From: Deltaproteobacteria bacterium
GTDB taxonomy: Bacteria; Desulfobacterota; Syntrophia; Syntrophales; Smithellaceae
Assembly (NCBI GenBank): GCA_009668925.1
Contig: SBEK01000093.1
Span: forward strand, 1-15,416
DNA length: 15,416 nucleotides
Direction: 5' to 3'
The stretch's first letter is position 1; the number at the start of each line of letters is the position of its first letter. This document shows positions 1 through 8,000 of the stretch, piece by piece. A model generated the notes under the pieces. The model did no database searches, was not told the origin of the DNA, and saw only the letters and a program-made list of their open reading frames with translations. Position numbers and translations under genes: made by a program.

Positions 1-66
1 TTAGAGGGAAGTGGAGAGCGAGAGCCGAAGCGTAACGCCGCAGACGCGTGACCTTTAGGTTATGAG

Positions 67-99
67 CCTTTTGTAATGCCTTCGGCATTACCGGAAAGG
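67..99 (+). promoter_or_regulatory. Leader stem-loop upstream of alr
   Basis: The arms GTAATGCC (73-80) and GGCATTAC (84-91) pair perfectly around the loop TTC. Beyond a small bulge, CCTTT (67-71) can pair with AAAGG (95-99). The outer pairing would cover the Shine-Dalgarno-like AAGGAAG at 96-102 that precedes the short ORF starting at 111. There is no T-tract on either side, so it does not look like an intrinsic terminator. A regulatory role is inference; it could also be a simple intergenic repeat. Confidence 0.35.
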
Positions 100-110
100 A
101 AGTTGTCATT

Positions 111-164
111 ATGAAGTTGCGCAATCCCTTGCGTGATTACGCTCCCGGACCAACAGCCCGTTAG
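111..164 (+). CDS. Possible 17-residue leader ORF before alr
   Basis: A short frame reads MKLRNPLRDYAPGPTAR and then stops with TAG. A purine-rich AAGGAAG lies 8 bases upstream of its ATG, and its stop is only 8 bases before the alr start codon, so ribosomes ending here could reinitiate on alr. It has no membrane segment and no run of one amino acid that would indicate a classical attenuator. Coding status rests only on the ribosome-binding site and position, and it may well be chance. Confidence 0.22.
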   Translation: MKLRNPLRDYAPGPTAR

Positions 165-172
165 AGGAAACC

Positions 173-2125
173 ATGTCCCTGAAAAGCGAATATAAATACC
201 GCAGCTGGGTGGAAGTCGACCTCGACAACTTTACCGCCAATCTACGGGAGATCAAGCGGCTCATCGGCGACGGCACTGATTTCATGCAAACCGTCAAAGC
301 CGATGCCTACGGTCACGGCGCCATCGAAATTTCCCACGCCGCTTTGCGCGAGGGCGCGCGGATGCTGGGCGTGGCCAATGCGGATGAGGGCATTCAACTG
401 CGGGTCAGCGGCATTGAAGCGCCCATCGTCATTCTGGGCCCTTCCATCGGGTCCGAAATTCCCGATATGATCAAATATCATCTGACGCCGTCCGTCTCCG
501 ATGCGGGATTCGTCCGCGTCCTCGAAGAGCAGCTGGCCAAAGCCTCCCGCACCCTCCCCGTCCACGTGGAGGTCGATACCGGCATGGGCCGCGGCGGCAC
601 GATGCACAGCGAAGCGCTGGAACTGATCCGCTACATCCGGACGCTCCCCCATGTCACGCTGGAGGGGCTCTTCAGCCATTTTGCGTCAAGTGAAGTGATG
701 ACGCCCTACAACGATGAACAGTGGCGGCTGTTTTCCGGACTGCTGGCCGAATTACAACTCGCGGGCATCGACATCCCCGTCCGGCATATGGACAACAGCG
801 GCGCCATCCTCAATTACCCGGCGCTCAAGCTGGAAATGGCGCGCCCCGGCATCATGACGTACGGCATCTATCCTTCGGAAGCGACCCAAAGCAAAGCCCG
901 GCTGGCTCCCGTCATGTCGTTTAAGACGACCGTCGTGCTCATCAAGGAATTCCCGGCAGGCTACGGCATCGGCTACAACCGGACGTATATCACGAATGAC
1001 AAAACCCGCGTGGCGACCATTCCGGTGGGCTACGGCGACGGGTACCCGTTTATCCTGTCGAACCAGGGCGAGGCGCTCGTCCGCGGCCGGCGTGTGCCCG
1101 TGATCGGACGCGTGTCGATGGATATGTGCACACTGGACGTCACGCACGTTCCCGACTGCGCGGTCGGAGACGAAGTGGTCCTCCTGGGACGCCAGGGCGG
1201 AGAATACATCAGCGCCAATGAAATTGCCGCCAAAGCGCGGACGATCAGCTATGAAGTGCTGTGCGCCCTGGGAAAGCGCGCCCCGCGCGTCTTCCTGCAG
1301 AAGGGAAAGACCGACGCCGTGGAACCGCGGCTCCGGAGAATCTTTGTGCCCGGCGAAGAAAAATCCATCGCCCGCATCGACGCCATCATCCGCCACTGCC
1401 TGCAGACCCGCACCCGCGACGAAGAACTGGGCGACGCGATTTACTACGAAATGTTCGAGACCCTGTTCGGTAAAGAAGACCGGCAGCTCGAACTGCGCTC
1501 GTCTTTCCGTTACGACATCACCATCGCCCAATTGCCGGACGCCGACCGCAGGCTCCGCGCAGAGGCTTACTATCAGCTCAGGACGCATGTCGAATACCGG
1601 AAAACCATCCGCAGCAATCTCTTCATGATCGGCTGCGCTTCCGACAGCAAGCAGCTGGAGGCCCTGATTGAGGACGAGCACTGTGAATACCGCTGGATTC
1701 TGGGCGGAGGCGAAGATCTGGTAATGGAGCGCGACTTCACGGTCGAGAAGATGCGCATCGACGGCGAGGACATCCCGATCATCGAAGCGAAGATAACCGG
1801 CCGGGGCTACGAAGTCTGGTTCGGAAGCGACACGCTCAAATCCAAGATCAATCAGGACGTGCGAATCGAAATCGAAATTCTCACCAAGAAAGCCAAGGGC
1901 AACCGGACCTTCCCCGTTTATCTCCTTTATCCGACGCGCGGGCTCGAGATCAACTTCACTTACGAAACCGCCCATCTGAAAAATGTCCGGGCGGAGAGCT
2001 TCTTTGCCGGCCGTCATCCGCAGGCGGACATCAAAGCCATCAGGGGCCAATCGATCAATATTAAGATTTCCAGCGGAGAATGGATCTTCCCGACCAGCGG
2101 CGTGATATTCATCTGGGATGTATAA
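173..2125 (+). CDS. alr: Alanine racemase with C-terminal extension
   Basis: PLP-dependent enzyme that interconverts L- and D-alanine, supplying D-Ala for peptidoglycan in the cytoplasm. Residues 10-378 are a complete fold-type III racemase: the PLP lysine is K42 in VKADAYGHG, the DTGMGRGG motif carries R140, the catalytic tyrosine is Y268 in GIGYNRTY, and RVSMDMC is at 313-319. Ordinary Alr proteins have about 360-390 residues; this one has 650. Residues 385-650 form an extra part that I do not recognise. It has a charged helical start (about 397-480), then alternating beta-like segments ending in an aromatic-rich tail, WIFPTSGVIFIWDV. The frame is continuous and GC-rich throughout, so the fusion looks genuine. 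Start chosen at the ATG preceded by GAGG at 164-167. The racemase call is secure; the role of the extension is unknown. Confidence 0.93.
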   Translation: MSLKSEYKYRSWVEVDLDNFTANLREIKRLIGDGTDFMQTVKADAYGHGAIEISHAALREGARMLGVANADEGIQLRVSGIEAPIVILGPSIGSEIPDMIKYHLTPSVSDAGFVRVLEEQLAKASRTLPVHVEVDTGMGRGGTMHSEALELIRYIRTLPHVTLEGLFSHFASSEVMTPYNDEQWRLFSGLLAELQLAGIDIPVRHMDNSGAILNYPALKLEMARPGIMTYGIYPSEATQSKARLAPVMSFKTTVVLIKEFPAGYGIGYNRTYITNDKTRVATIPVGYGDGYPFILSNQGEALVRGRRVPVIGRVSMDMCTLDVTHVPDCAVGDEVVLLGRQGGEYISANEIAAKARTISYEVLCALGKRAPRVFLQKGKTDAVEPRLRRIFVPGEEKSIARIDAIIRHCLQTRTRDEELGDAIYYEMFETLFGKEDRQLELRSSFRYDITIAQLPDADRRLRAEAYYQLRTHVEYRKTIRSNLFMIGCASDSKQLEALIEDEHCEYRWILGGGEDLVMERDFTVEKMRIDGEDIPIIEAKITGRGYEVWFGSDTLKSKINQDVRIEIEILTKKAKGNRTFPVYLLYPTRGLEINFTYETAHLKNVRAESFFAGRHPQADIKAIRGQSINIKISSGEWIFPTSGVIFIWDV

Positions 2126-2138
2126 AGAAGGAGGTTCA

Positions 2139-2153
2139 CCACCCTGCGGGTGG
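2139..2153. repeat. Small GC hairpin after alr
   Basis: CCACCC (2139-2144) and GGGTGG (2148-2153) form a perfect 6-bp stem with a TGC loop, 14 bases after the alr stop codon. No T-run follows, so it is not a standard terminator, but it could stabilise the 3' end of the alr mRNA. Confidence 0.4.
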
Positions 2154-2159
2154 CACGAA

Positions 2160-2187
2160 GTTCAAGGTTCACGGTTCAGGGTTCACG
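2160..2187 (+). repeat. Four tandem heptamers GTTCANG
   Basis: Four head-to-tail 7-base units read GTTCAAG, GTTCACG, GTTCAGG and GTTCACG; a further GTTCACC lies just upstream at 2134-2140. The array sits in the spacer between alr and the symporter, directly before a large palindrome. Arrays like this usually expand by slippage. No function is evident. Confidence 0.8.
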
Positions 2188-2192
2188 GCGAT

Positions 2193-2220
2193 GTAGGGAA
2201 CGGTCGCGACCGTTCCCTAC
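2193..2220. repeat. Perfect 28-base palindrome
   Basis: The half GTAGGGAACGGTCG is followed at once by its exact reverse complement, giving a 14-bp dyad without spacer. As RNA it would fold into a 12-bp stem with a CGCG loop. It lies between two same-strand genes and lacks a T-tract. It resembles the REP-like palindromes scattered between genes in many deltaproteobacterial genomes; copy number cannot be judged from this window. Confidence 0.85.
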
Positions 2221-2300
2221 GACGCGCAGCGGGGTGAAGTCCGGCAGCTTGCCCGGCGCATGCCGGCAAATTCCGGAGGCAAGGTCCAAATAATGAAGGC

Positions 2301-3689
2301 ATGATGGCGACGTCTACTGAGCGCGAATCACTGGGAAGCAGGCTGGGATTTATTTTACTCGCGGCCGGCTGTGCCATCGGTTTGGGGAACGTCTGGCGGT
2401 TCCCCTACATCACCGGCAAATACGGCGGAGCAGCCTTCGTCCTGATGTATCTGATTTTTCTCATCGCGCTGGGCCTGCCCATCATGGTCATGGAACTGGC
2501 CGTAGGGCGGGCGGCGAGGCAGAACATCGGCAGAGCTTTTCAAACCCTGGAACCGGCGGGATCGAAGTGGCATATCTTCGGGCCCATCGGCATCGCCGGC
2601 AACTACCTGCTGATGATGTTCTACACCGTCGTCACGGGATGGATCCTGGCGTATGTCTATCACACGGCCGCGGGCGACCTGACCGGCCTCGGCCCTTCCC
2701 AGATCAAGGTGTTTTTCGGGCGGCTGCTCGGCAATCCAGCGATGTCGTTCTTCTGGATGGCGCTCACGGTCGCCTCGTGCTTCTTCATCACCGGCATCGG
2801 CCTGCAAAAAGGCGTCGAGCGGGTCTGCAAAATCATGATGGCCTTCCTGTTCATCCTCATTCTGGCGCTGGCCTTCCACTCAGTGATGCTCCCCGGCGCC
2901 CTGCCCGGACTCCGGTTTTACCTGCTGCCGGACATGGAAAGGCTTCTTTCGTCTGGTGGCGGCGGCGCCGCCGCCTTCGCGGCCATGGGCCAGGCGTTCT
3001 TCACACTGGGCCTCGGCATCGGATCCATGGCCATTTTCGGAAGCTACATCGGCAAAGAACGGTCCCTTCCCGGGGAGTCGATCCGCATCATCGGCCTGGA
3101 CACCTTTGTCGCCCTCATGAGCGGCCTGGTCATCTTTCCGGCCTGCTTCGCCTTCGGCGTGAACCCCGATTCGGGACCCGGGTTGCTGTTTGTCACGCTT
3201 CCCAACATCTTCAACCAGATGCCGGGCGGACGCCTCTGGGGAACCGTCTTTTTTATTTTCATGAGTTTCGCGGCCGTGACCACCGTGATCGCCGTATTTG
3301 AAAACATCGTCAGCTACTGGATCGACGTGCGCGGCTGGAGCCGCCGGCGCGCCTCGGGGATCAACTGCGCGGCACTGATCGTTCTGTCGCTGCCCTGCGT
3401 CCTGGGCTTCAACCTTCTGTCCGGTATAGAGCCGCTGGGGGCCGGATCGAACATTCTCGATCTGGAAGATTTCCTCCTCAGCACCATGATGCTGCCCGCC
3501 GGCGCGCTGGTCTTTATTTTTTTTACGACCTCCCGCTACGGCTGGGGCCTGCGCCAATTCCTCAGTGAAGCCAACACCGGTAAAGGACTCACGTTTCCCC
3601 GCTGGACCGGGTTCTATATGCGCTACATTCTCCCGTTCATTATCCTGATGGTCTTCATCAAAGGATACTGGGATATCCTGAAAGGCTGA
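2301..3689 (+). CDS. NSS-family sodium:amino-acid symporter (LeuT-like)
   Basis: Inner-membrane symporter of the neurotransmitter:sodium symporter family, which takes up amino acids using the sodium gradient. The family hallmark is at residues 21-37: the first membrane helix with the unwound GLGNVWRFPY segment, whose N30 matches the LeuT Na1 ligand Asn27. It is followed by KYGGAAFVLMYL and ELAVGR. The rest is a run of hydrophobic helices, with a length (462) normal for bacterial members. Two adjacent ATGs (2301, 2304) are possible starts. GAAGG at 2295-2299 is too close to the first and 4 bases from the second, so 2304 may be the true start. Substrate is not readable from sequence; the neighbouring alanine racemase makes alanine a reasonable guess. 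Confidence 0.9.
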   Translation: MMATSTERESLGSRLGFILLAAGCAIGLGNVWRFPYITGKYGGAAFVLMYLIFLIALGLPIMVMELAVGRAARQNIGRAFQTLEPAGSKWHIFGPIGIAGNYLLMMFYTVVTGWILAYVYHTAAGDLTGLGPSQIKVFFGRLLGNPAMSFFWMALTVASCFFITGIGLQKGVERVCKIMMAFLFILILALAFHSVMLPGALPGLRFYLLPDMERLLSSGGGGAAAFAAMGQAFFTLGLGIGSMAIFGSYIGKERSLPGESIRIIGLDTFVALMSGLVIFPACFAFGVNPDSGPGLLFVTLPNIFNQMPGGRLWGTVFFIFMSFAAVTTVIAVFENIVSYWIDVRGWSRRRASGINCAALIVLSLPCVLGFNLLSGIEPLGAGSNILDLEDFLLSTMMLPAGALVFIFFTTSRYGWGLRQFLSEANTGKGLTFPRWTGFYMRYILPFIILMVFIKGYWDILKG

Positions 3690-3727
3690 CTAAAATGACG
3701 GGGCCGCAAAAAAAGCCGCAAGACCCG

Positions 3728-3754
3728 TAGACAAAATTGAAAATAACTTATATT
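3728..3754 (+). promoter_or_regulatory. Possible sigma70-type promoter for the amidohydrolase
   Basis: TAGACA (3728-3733) and TATATT (3749-3754) each differ from consensus by one base and are separated by 15 bases, shorter than the usual 17. They lie in a locally AT-rich stretch of the 104-base gap after the symporter gene, about 40 bases before the amidohydrolase start codon. Read-through from the symporter is equally possible. Confidence 0.33.
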
Positions 3755-3793
3755 GAAGATGAAACGATCCAACCCAGACGGCAGGAGGCAAGC

Positions 3794-4720
3794 ATGATCA
3801 TCGACTCGCATTATCATTATATGACGGCCATGAGTGAAAAAGGAGCCTCGGAGATGGTTTCGCTGATCGTCCACGAGGGGCGGAGAATGGGGATGAATCC
3901 GAACCCGGAAGCCCTCCTGAAAACCGCCGCGGAAACGTGGGGCGACCCGCATGCGGACCGCCTCGTGGAGAAGATGGACGAGGCGGGCATCGATGTCACC
4001 GTCGCCGTAAACGTGGACAACATCCACATCAAGCAGTTCACCGTCGAGAGGATGCAAATGCAGAACCGGATGCTGGGAGAGGCCGTCCTCAGGCACCCCG
4101 ACCGCCTCATCGGCCTGGCCGGCATCGATCCGCGGCGGCCGGAAGCGGCGGACATGGCTCGGGCCTGTTTTTCGGAATACGGACTTCGGGGGATCAAATA
4201 TCATCCGGACCACGGATTCGATCCGGCAGGCATCGAATCCCGCAAGGTCCTGGAGGTCCTCGCCCTGCATCAAGGCGTCCTGCTCACGCACAGCGGGCCG
4301 CTCATGCCCAAGGGGCGGTGCAAATTTGCCGATCCGCTGATGCTTTGCGACATCGCCCTCGATTACCCGGAAATCAAGGTGATTGCCGCCCACATGGGCG
4401 GATACATCAACTGGCGCCCCTGGGCGTCTCTGGCGGCTTTTCAATCTCCGATGTACGGAGATCTGGCGGCCTGGGACATCCTGGCGTGCCGGAATTACAG
4501 CCTGTTTGCCCGCCAGCTGCGTGACGTCCTCGATCTGGCCGGCCCGTCCAAGGTTCTGTTCGGCTCCGATGCCCCCATCCAGACCCTGCTTTACCCGATC
4601 GGAACCCTCCTTCAGTACATTCGCGACCTGCCTCAAAAGGCGCCGGCAGGCATTCGGTTCACACAAGATGAGGTGGACATGATCCTGGGCGAAAACGCCC
4701 GGGCGGTTTTCGGACTGTAA
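3794..4720 (+). CDS. Amidohydrolase-2 family metal-dependent hydrolase
   Basis: TIM-barrel metallohydrolase or decarboxylase of the amidohydrolase-2 group (ACMSD-like). The metal ligands are all visible: H6 and H8 in IDSHYHY on strand 1, H166 in LLTHSG, H200 in AAHMGG, and D259 in LFGSDAP. GIKYHPD at 133-139 is also typical. The frame is open further upstream to an ATG at 3737, but the start at 3794 is preferred: AGGAGG (3783-3788) lies 5 bases before it, and the protein then begins directly with the metal motif. This gives 308 residues, normal for the family. It follows the symporter by 104 bases and ends at a terminator. Members act on very different substrates (aromatic acids, lactones, amides), so I do not propose one. 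Confidence 0.85.
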   Translation: MIIDSHYHYMTAMSEKGASEMVSLIVHEGRRMGMNPNPEALLKTAAETWGDPHADRLVEKMDEAGIDVTVAVNVDNIHIKQFTVERMQMQNRMLGEAVLRHPDRLIGLAGIDPRRPEAADMARACFSEYGLRGIKYHPDHGFDPAGIESRKVLEVLALHQGVLLTHSGPLMPKGRCKFADPLMLCDIALDYPEIKVIAAHMGGYINWRPWASLAAFQSPMYGDLAAWDILACRNYSLFARQLRDVLDLAGPSKVLFGSDAPIQTLLYPIGTLLQYIRDLPQKAPAGIRFTQDEVDMILGENARAVFGL

Positions 4721-4730
4721 CATCGATTCG

Positions 4731-4756
4731 TGCCGGAACCGGCAGCCTGTTTTTTT
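4731..4756 (+). terminator. Intrinsic terminator after the amidohydrolase gene
   Basis: TGCCGG and CCGGCA pair around a two-base AA (in practice 5 bp with a 4-base loop). The run of seven T at 4750-4756 follows 5 bases after the stem. It starts 11 bases after the stop codon and separates the amidohydrolase unit from the alcohol dehydrogenase unit. Confidence 0.6.
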
Positions 4757-4779
4757 GAGAATAAAATACGCCGGGGACG

Positions 4780-4796
4780 CCGGGATTTCATCCCGG
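4780..4796. repeat. Stem-loop in the leader of the alcohol dehydrogenase gene
   Basis: CCGGGAT and ATCCCGG form a perfect 7-bp stem around TTC, flanked by further GC-rich arms (CGCCGGGG before, CGCCCGGGG after). It lies 46 bases before the start codon, in the 5' leader of the next unit. There is no T-run. It could be part of a GC-rich leader structure or a repeat. Confidence 0.45.
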
Positions 4797-4842
4797 TCGC
4801 CCGGGGCCTGTCAGAACACAATAAACCCCAGAAGGAGGATAT

Positions 4843-6000
4843 ATGCTTAATTTCACTTTTTACAATCCGACGAAGATCATCTTCGGCAAGGACACAATCA
4901 AAGAGATCACCAAAGAGATACCCGAGGATGCAAAAATCATGATCACGTACGGCGGCGGCTCCGTCAAACGCAACGGCGTCCTGGATGAAGTCAAAGCGGC
5001 GCTTTCGCAGCACCCGATCGATGAATTTCCCGGGATCGAACCGAATCCGACCTATGAAACCCTCATGAAGTGCGTCGAGAAAGTGCGCAGCAAGAAAAAC
5101 GATTTCCTCCTGGCGGTGGGCGGCGGCTCCGTCATCGACGGAACAAAGTTCATTGCGGCAGCCGTTCCCTTTGGGGGCGATCCCTGGGACATCGTGAAAT
5201 TGCGCGGCCGCGGCGTCAAACAAACCGTGCCCTTCGGCACGGTTCTGACCCTTCCCGCAACCGGCTCCGAAATGAACAACGGCGCAGTCATCACCAAGAA
5301 GGCGACGAAAACCAAATTGCCCTTTGCGCATCGCCTGCTGTATCCTAAGTTTTCCATTTTGGACCCCACAAAAACCTATACGCTGCCGGCCAACCAGATC
5401 GCCAACGGCGTGGTCGACACCTTCGTCCACATCACCGAACAGTACCTCACCTATCCCGTGGCGGGAAAACTTCAGGACCGTTTTGCCGAAGGGCTGCTCT
5501 TGACCCTGATTGAAGAAGGGCCAAAAGCGCTGGCCGATCCGCTGGACTACGACGTTCGCGCCAATCTGATGTGGTGCGCGACGCTCGGCCTGAACGGCCT
5601 CATCAGCGCGGGCGTCCCCCAGGACTGGGCCACGCACATGGTCGGCCATGAGCTGACGGCGCTCGTCGGATTGGACCACGGCGTCACCCTGGCCATTGTC
5701 CTGCCGGCTATGCTTTCGATCCGCAGGAGCGAAAAGAGGGAAAAGCTTCTTCAATATGCCGAACGCGTCTGGGGGATCACCAAGGGCGACCCCGATGCGC
5801 GCATTGATCAGGCCATCGAGGAAACGAGACATTTCTTTGAACGCATGCAGATTTCGACGCGCCTGTGTGATTATGGTCTGACCCACGAAATTATTCCTCA
5901 GGTTGTCGAACAGCTCCGCGCGCATGAGATGATGAAGCTCGGCGAAAAAGCCGACGTCATCCCGGAAATGGTCGAGAAGATCCTGAAGCTGTGCGTCTAG
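4843..6000 (+). CDS. yqhD: YqhD-like NADPH-dependent aldehyde reductase (Fe-ADH family)
   Basis: Iron-containing alcohol dehydrogenase family enzyme, closely like E. coli YqhD, which reduces a broad range of aldehydes to alcohols with NADPH. Length (385) matches YqhD (387), and long stretches align without gaps. The NADP-binding TYGGGSVK is at 35-42, AVGGGSVIDGTKF at 91-103 and TLPATGSE at 136-143. The metal ligands are D192, H196, H265 and H279, each two positions before the YqhD residues. AAGGAGG lies 4 bases before the ATG, a very strong ribosome-binding site. It heads a unit with the flavoenzyme 50 bases downstream. Likely role: removal of reactive aldehydes or fermentative aldehyde reduction; the true substrate is not readable. 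Confidence 0.92.
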   Translation: MLNFTFYNPTKIIFGKDTIKEITKEIPEDAKIMITYGGGSVKRNGVLDEVKAALSQHPIDEFPGIEPNPTYETLMKCVEKVRSKKNDFLLAVGGGSVIDGTKFIAAAVPFGGDPWDIVKLRGRGVKQTVPFGTVLTLPATGSEMNNGAVITKKATKTKLPFAHRLLYPKFSILDPTKTYTLPANQIANGVVDTFVHITEQYLTYPVAGKLQDRFAEGLLLTLIEEGPKALADPLDYDVRANLMWCATLGLNGLISAGVPQDWATHMVGHELTALVGLDHGVTLAIVLPAMLSIRRSEKREKLLQYAERVWGITKGDPDARIDQAIEETRHFFERMQISTRLCDYGLTHEIIPQVVEQLRAHEMMKLGEKADVIPEMVEKILKLCV

Positions 6001-6012
6001 TTCTTTTGCCTG

Positions 6013-6035
6013 CGGGCGTCCGCGTTTCACGCCCG
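6013..6035. repeat. Stem-loop between the two oxidoreductase genes
   Basis: CGGGCGT (6013-6019) and ACGCCCG (6029-6035) make a perfect 7-bp stem with a 9-base loop in the 50-base gap. A-rich sequence, not T, follows and leads into the next ribosome-binding site. It is more likely an mRNA processing or stability element than a terminator. Confidence 0.4.
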
Positions 6036-6050
6036 GAAAAAAGGAGAGGG

Positions 6051-7976
6051 ATGATGTTCGGAAACATTTTTTCACCCATCCGCATCGGCCGGATGGAAAT
6101 CCCCAACCGTCTGGTTGTGCCGGCCATGGTCATGAACTTCTGCAACGCCGACGGCACCGCCACCGAGCGCTATACGGCCTATCATGAAGCGAAAGCGCTC
6201 GGCGGCTGGGGCTTGATCATTACCGAAGACTATGCGGTGTCCCCTACCGGCCGCGGGTTTCCGAACATTCCGGGGCTCTGGCAAGACGAGCAGATCGAGA
6301 GCCACGCGCGATTCACACGGAGGATTCACGAAAGCGGCGGCCGGATTTTTGCGCAAATCTATCACGCCGGGCGCCAGACCTCGCAGCGCTGCATCGGCAG
6401 CCAGCCGGTCGCGCCCTCCCCTATTCCCTGCCCGCTGATGCAGGAGATGCCTCGCGAGCTCGCGCTTCGGGAGATTGCTGAAATTGTCGAGCAATTCGGC
6501 GAGTGCGCACGCCGGGTGAAAGAGGCAGGCTTTGACGGCCTGGAAATCCACGGCGGACACGGCTATCTGATTGCCCAGTTCATGTCGCTTTCCTCCAATA
6601 AGCGGACCGACGCGTACGGGGGCAGTCTGCAAAACCGGATGCGTTTCCCGCTGGAAGTTCTGGGCAGCATCCGCGCCCGGGTGGGAAAAGACTTCCCGGT
6701 CATCTTCCGGATCTCCGGAGACGAGCTTGTCCCCGGCGGCAGAAATATTGAAGACACAAAAGCAATCAGCCGCATGCTGGAAGAGGCTTCCGTTGATGCT
6801 CTGCACATTTCCGCCGGAGCGTACGGCAGCTTCTACGCCATTGCGCCTCCGGCCGCGGTCAGCCACGGATGGATCACCGACTACGCCCGCGAGGTTAAAA
6901 GCGTTGTGGGCATTCCGGTCATCACCGTCGGACGGATCAACGATCCCTGGCTGGCCGATGAAATCATTGCCTCAGGCAAGGCCGATCTGGTCGCCATGGG
7001 CCGGGCGTCGCTGGCCGATCCGGCGCTGCCCGACAAAGCCTTGCGCGGGAAGGTCGACGACATCAATGCCTGCATCGGATGTCTGCAGGGCTGCATCGGC
7101 CGGATATCGCTCTACCAGCCCGCCACCTGCATGGTCAATCCCGTTCTGGGCCAGGAAGCCGAACTGGCGATCAAACCGGCGGGCGTGCGCAAAAAAGTCT
7201 TTGTCGCCGGAGGCGGACCCGCCGGAATGGAAGCGGCCTGGGTTGCCGCCGTCCGGGGGCATGAGGTCCATCTTTTTGAAAAATTCGCCAAACTGGGCGG
7301 TGAGTTCTATTCCGCCGCCATTCCGCCGAATAAAGGCGAAATCGCCGGATTCATCATCTGGCTTGCCAAGCAGATGGCCGACCATCAGGTCTCGGTCCAT
7401 CTGCAGACGGAACTTACCCAGAAGACCGTCGATGAACAAAAGCCCGATGCAGTCATTATCGCGACGGGCAGCAAGCCGCTCGGCATGGCCCTCACCTGTC
7501 CGCCCAAGGTCAGTATCGTGACGGCTCAGGATGTCCTCACCGGAAAAACCGATGCCCGCGGCCGTATTGCCATAATCGGCGGCGGAATGATCGGCACGGA
7601 AACCGCGAACCATCTGGCGCATCACGGAAAGCAGGTGACGATTGTCGAAATGCTGCCCCGGATTGCCGCGGACGTGACGCCTTCGGCCAGAGAGTTTTTG
7701 TTCAAAGACCTGGCGGCAAAAGATGTCCGTGTTTATGTGAACGCCAAAGTCAAAGAAATGCGCCCCGAAGGCCTGATCATCGAGAAGGAAGGCCGCGAAG
7801 AAAACATCGGCCGCTTCGATACGCTGGTTCTGGCGACCGGCGTCGAACCGGTAAGCGAACTTGCCGAGACACTTACGGGAAAAGTTCCGGAGATCTTCGT
7901 TATCGGCGACGCCGTGAAAATCCGCAAAGCCCTCGAGGCCATTGCGGAAGGATATCAGGCGGGTTTGAAGATTTAA
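6051..7976 (+). CDS. OYE-family 2,4-dienoyl-CoA reductase-like flavo-Fe-S oxidoreductase
   Basis: Flavoenzyme that reduces activated C=C bonds, with the architecture of E. coli FadH (2,4-dienoyl-CoA reductase) and clostridial enoate reductases. Residues 1-330 are the FMN TIM barrel, with the catalytic-region motif HGGHGYLIAQF at 167-177 and DAYGGSLQNR at 187-196. The 4Fe-4S ligands are C341, C344, C348 and C360 (CxxCxxxC-x11-C). Residues about 380-641 hold two nucleotide-binding folds: GGGPAG at 387-392 for FAD and GGGMIG at 510-515 for NAD(P)H. Length 641 compares with 672 for FadH. The frame is open from 5991, inside the previous gene, but AGGAG just upstream supports ATG 6051 (or the adjacent 6054). 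The HGGHGYL motif is closer to enoate reductases than to FadH, so the substrate could be an enoate or unsaturated CoA ester. Confidence 0.9.
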   Translation: MMFGNIFSPIRIGRMEIPNRLVVPAMVMNFCNADGTATERYTAYHEAKALGGWGLIITEDYAVSPTGRGFPNIPGLWQDEQIESHARFTRRIHESGGRIFAQIYHAGRQTSQRCIGSQPVAPSPIPCPLMQEMPRELALREIAEIVEQFGECARRVKEAGFDGLEIHGGHGYLIAQFMSLSSNKRTDAYGGSLQNRMRFPLEVLGSIRARVGKDFPVIFRISGDELVPGGRNIEDTKAISRMLEEASVDALHISAGAYGSFYAIAPPAAVSHGWITDYAREVKSVVGIPVITVGRINDPWLADEIIASGKADLVAMGRASLADPALPDKALRGKVDDINACIGCLQGCIGRISLYQPATCMVNPVLGQEAELAIKPAGVRKKVFVAGGGPAGMEAAWVAAVRGHEVHLFEKFAKLGGEFYSAAIPPNKGEIAGFIIWLAKQMADHQVSVHLQTELTQKTVDEQKPDAVIIATGSKPLGMALTCPPKVSIVTAQDVLTGKTDARGRIAIIGGGMIGTETANHLAHHGKQVTIVEMLPRIAADVTPSAREFLFKDLAAKDVRVYVNAKVKEMRPEGLIIEKEGREENIGRFDTLVLATGVEPVSELAETLTGKVPEIFVIGDAVKIRKALEAIAEGYQAGLKI

Positions 7977-8000
7977 AAAGGCGGGGTTAAGTGAATCACC

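Noticed and set aside
1..51. An open frame from the first base (ending NAADA, stop TGA at 49-51) that could be the tail of an upstream gene.
   Set aside because: Only 16 codons are visible and nothing identifies them; all that can be said is that the frame is open at the window edge.
47..76. On the - strand, GGCTCATAACCTAAAGGTC resembles the anticodon arm of a CAU tRNA.
   Set aside because: Only 3 base pairs of the anticodon stem form, and no T-arm or acceptor stem can be found; not a functional tRNA.
752..2050. A 432-codon open frame antisense to alr.
   Set aside because: It mirrors the GC-rich codon pattern of alr, which has intact catalytic motifs, and its translation shows no recognisable domain.
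3693..3729. CGGGGCCGC / GCCGCAAGACCCG with a run of seven A after the symporter gene looked like a terminator.
   Set aside because: The GCCGC copies are direct, not inverted, and the homopolymer is A and lies within the would-be loop; only a 5-bp outer ACGGG/CCCGT stem could form.
3623..6075. Long antisense frames opposite the amidohydrolase and alcohol dehydrogenase genes (up to 480 codons).
   Set aside because: The + strand genes have strong ribosome-binding sites and full family motifs; the antisense translations are Arg/Gly/Asp-rich and look like shadows.
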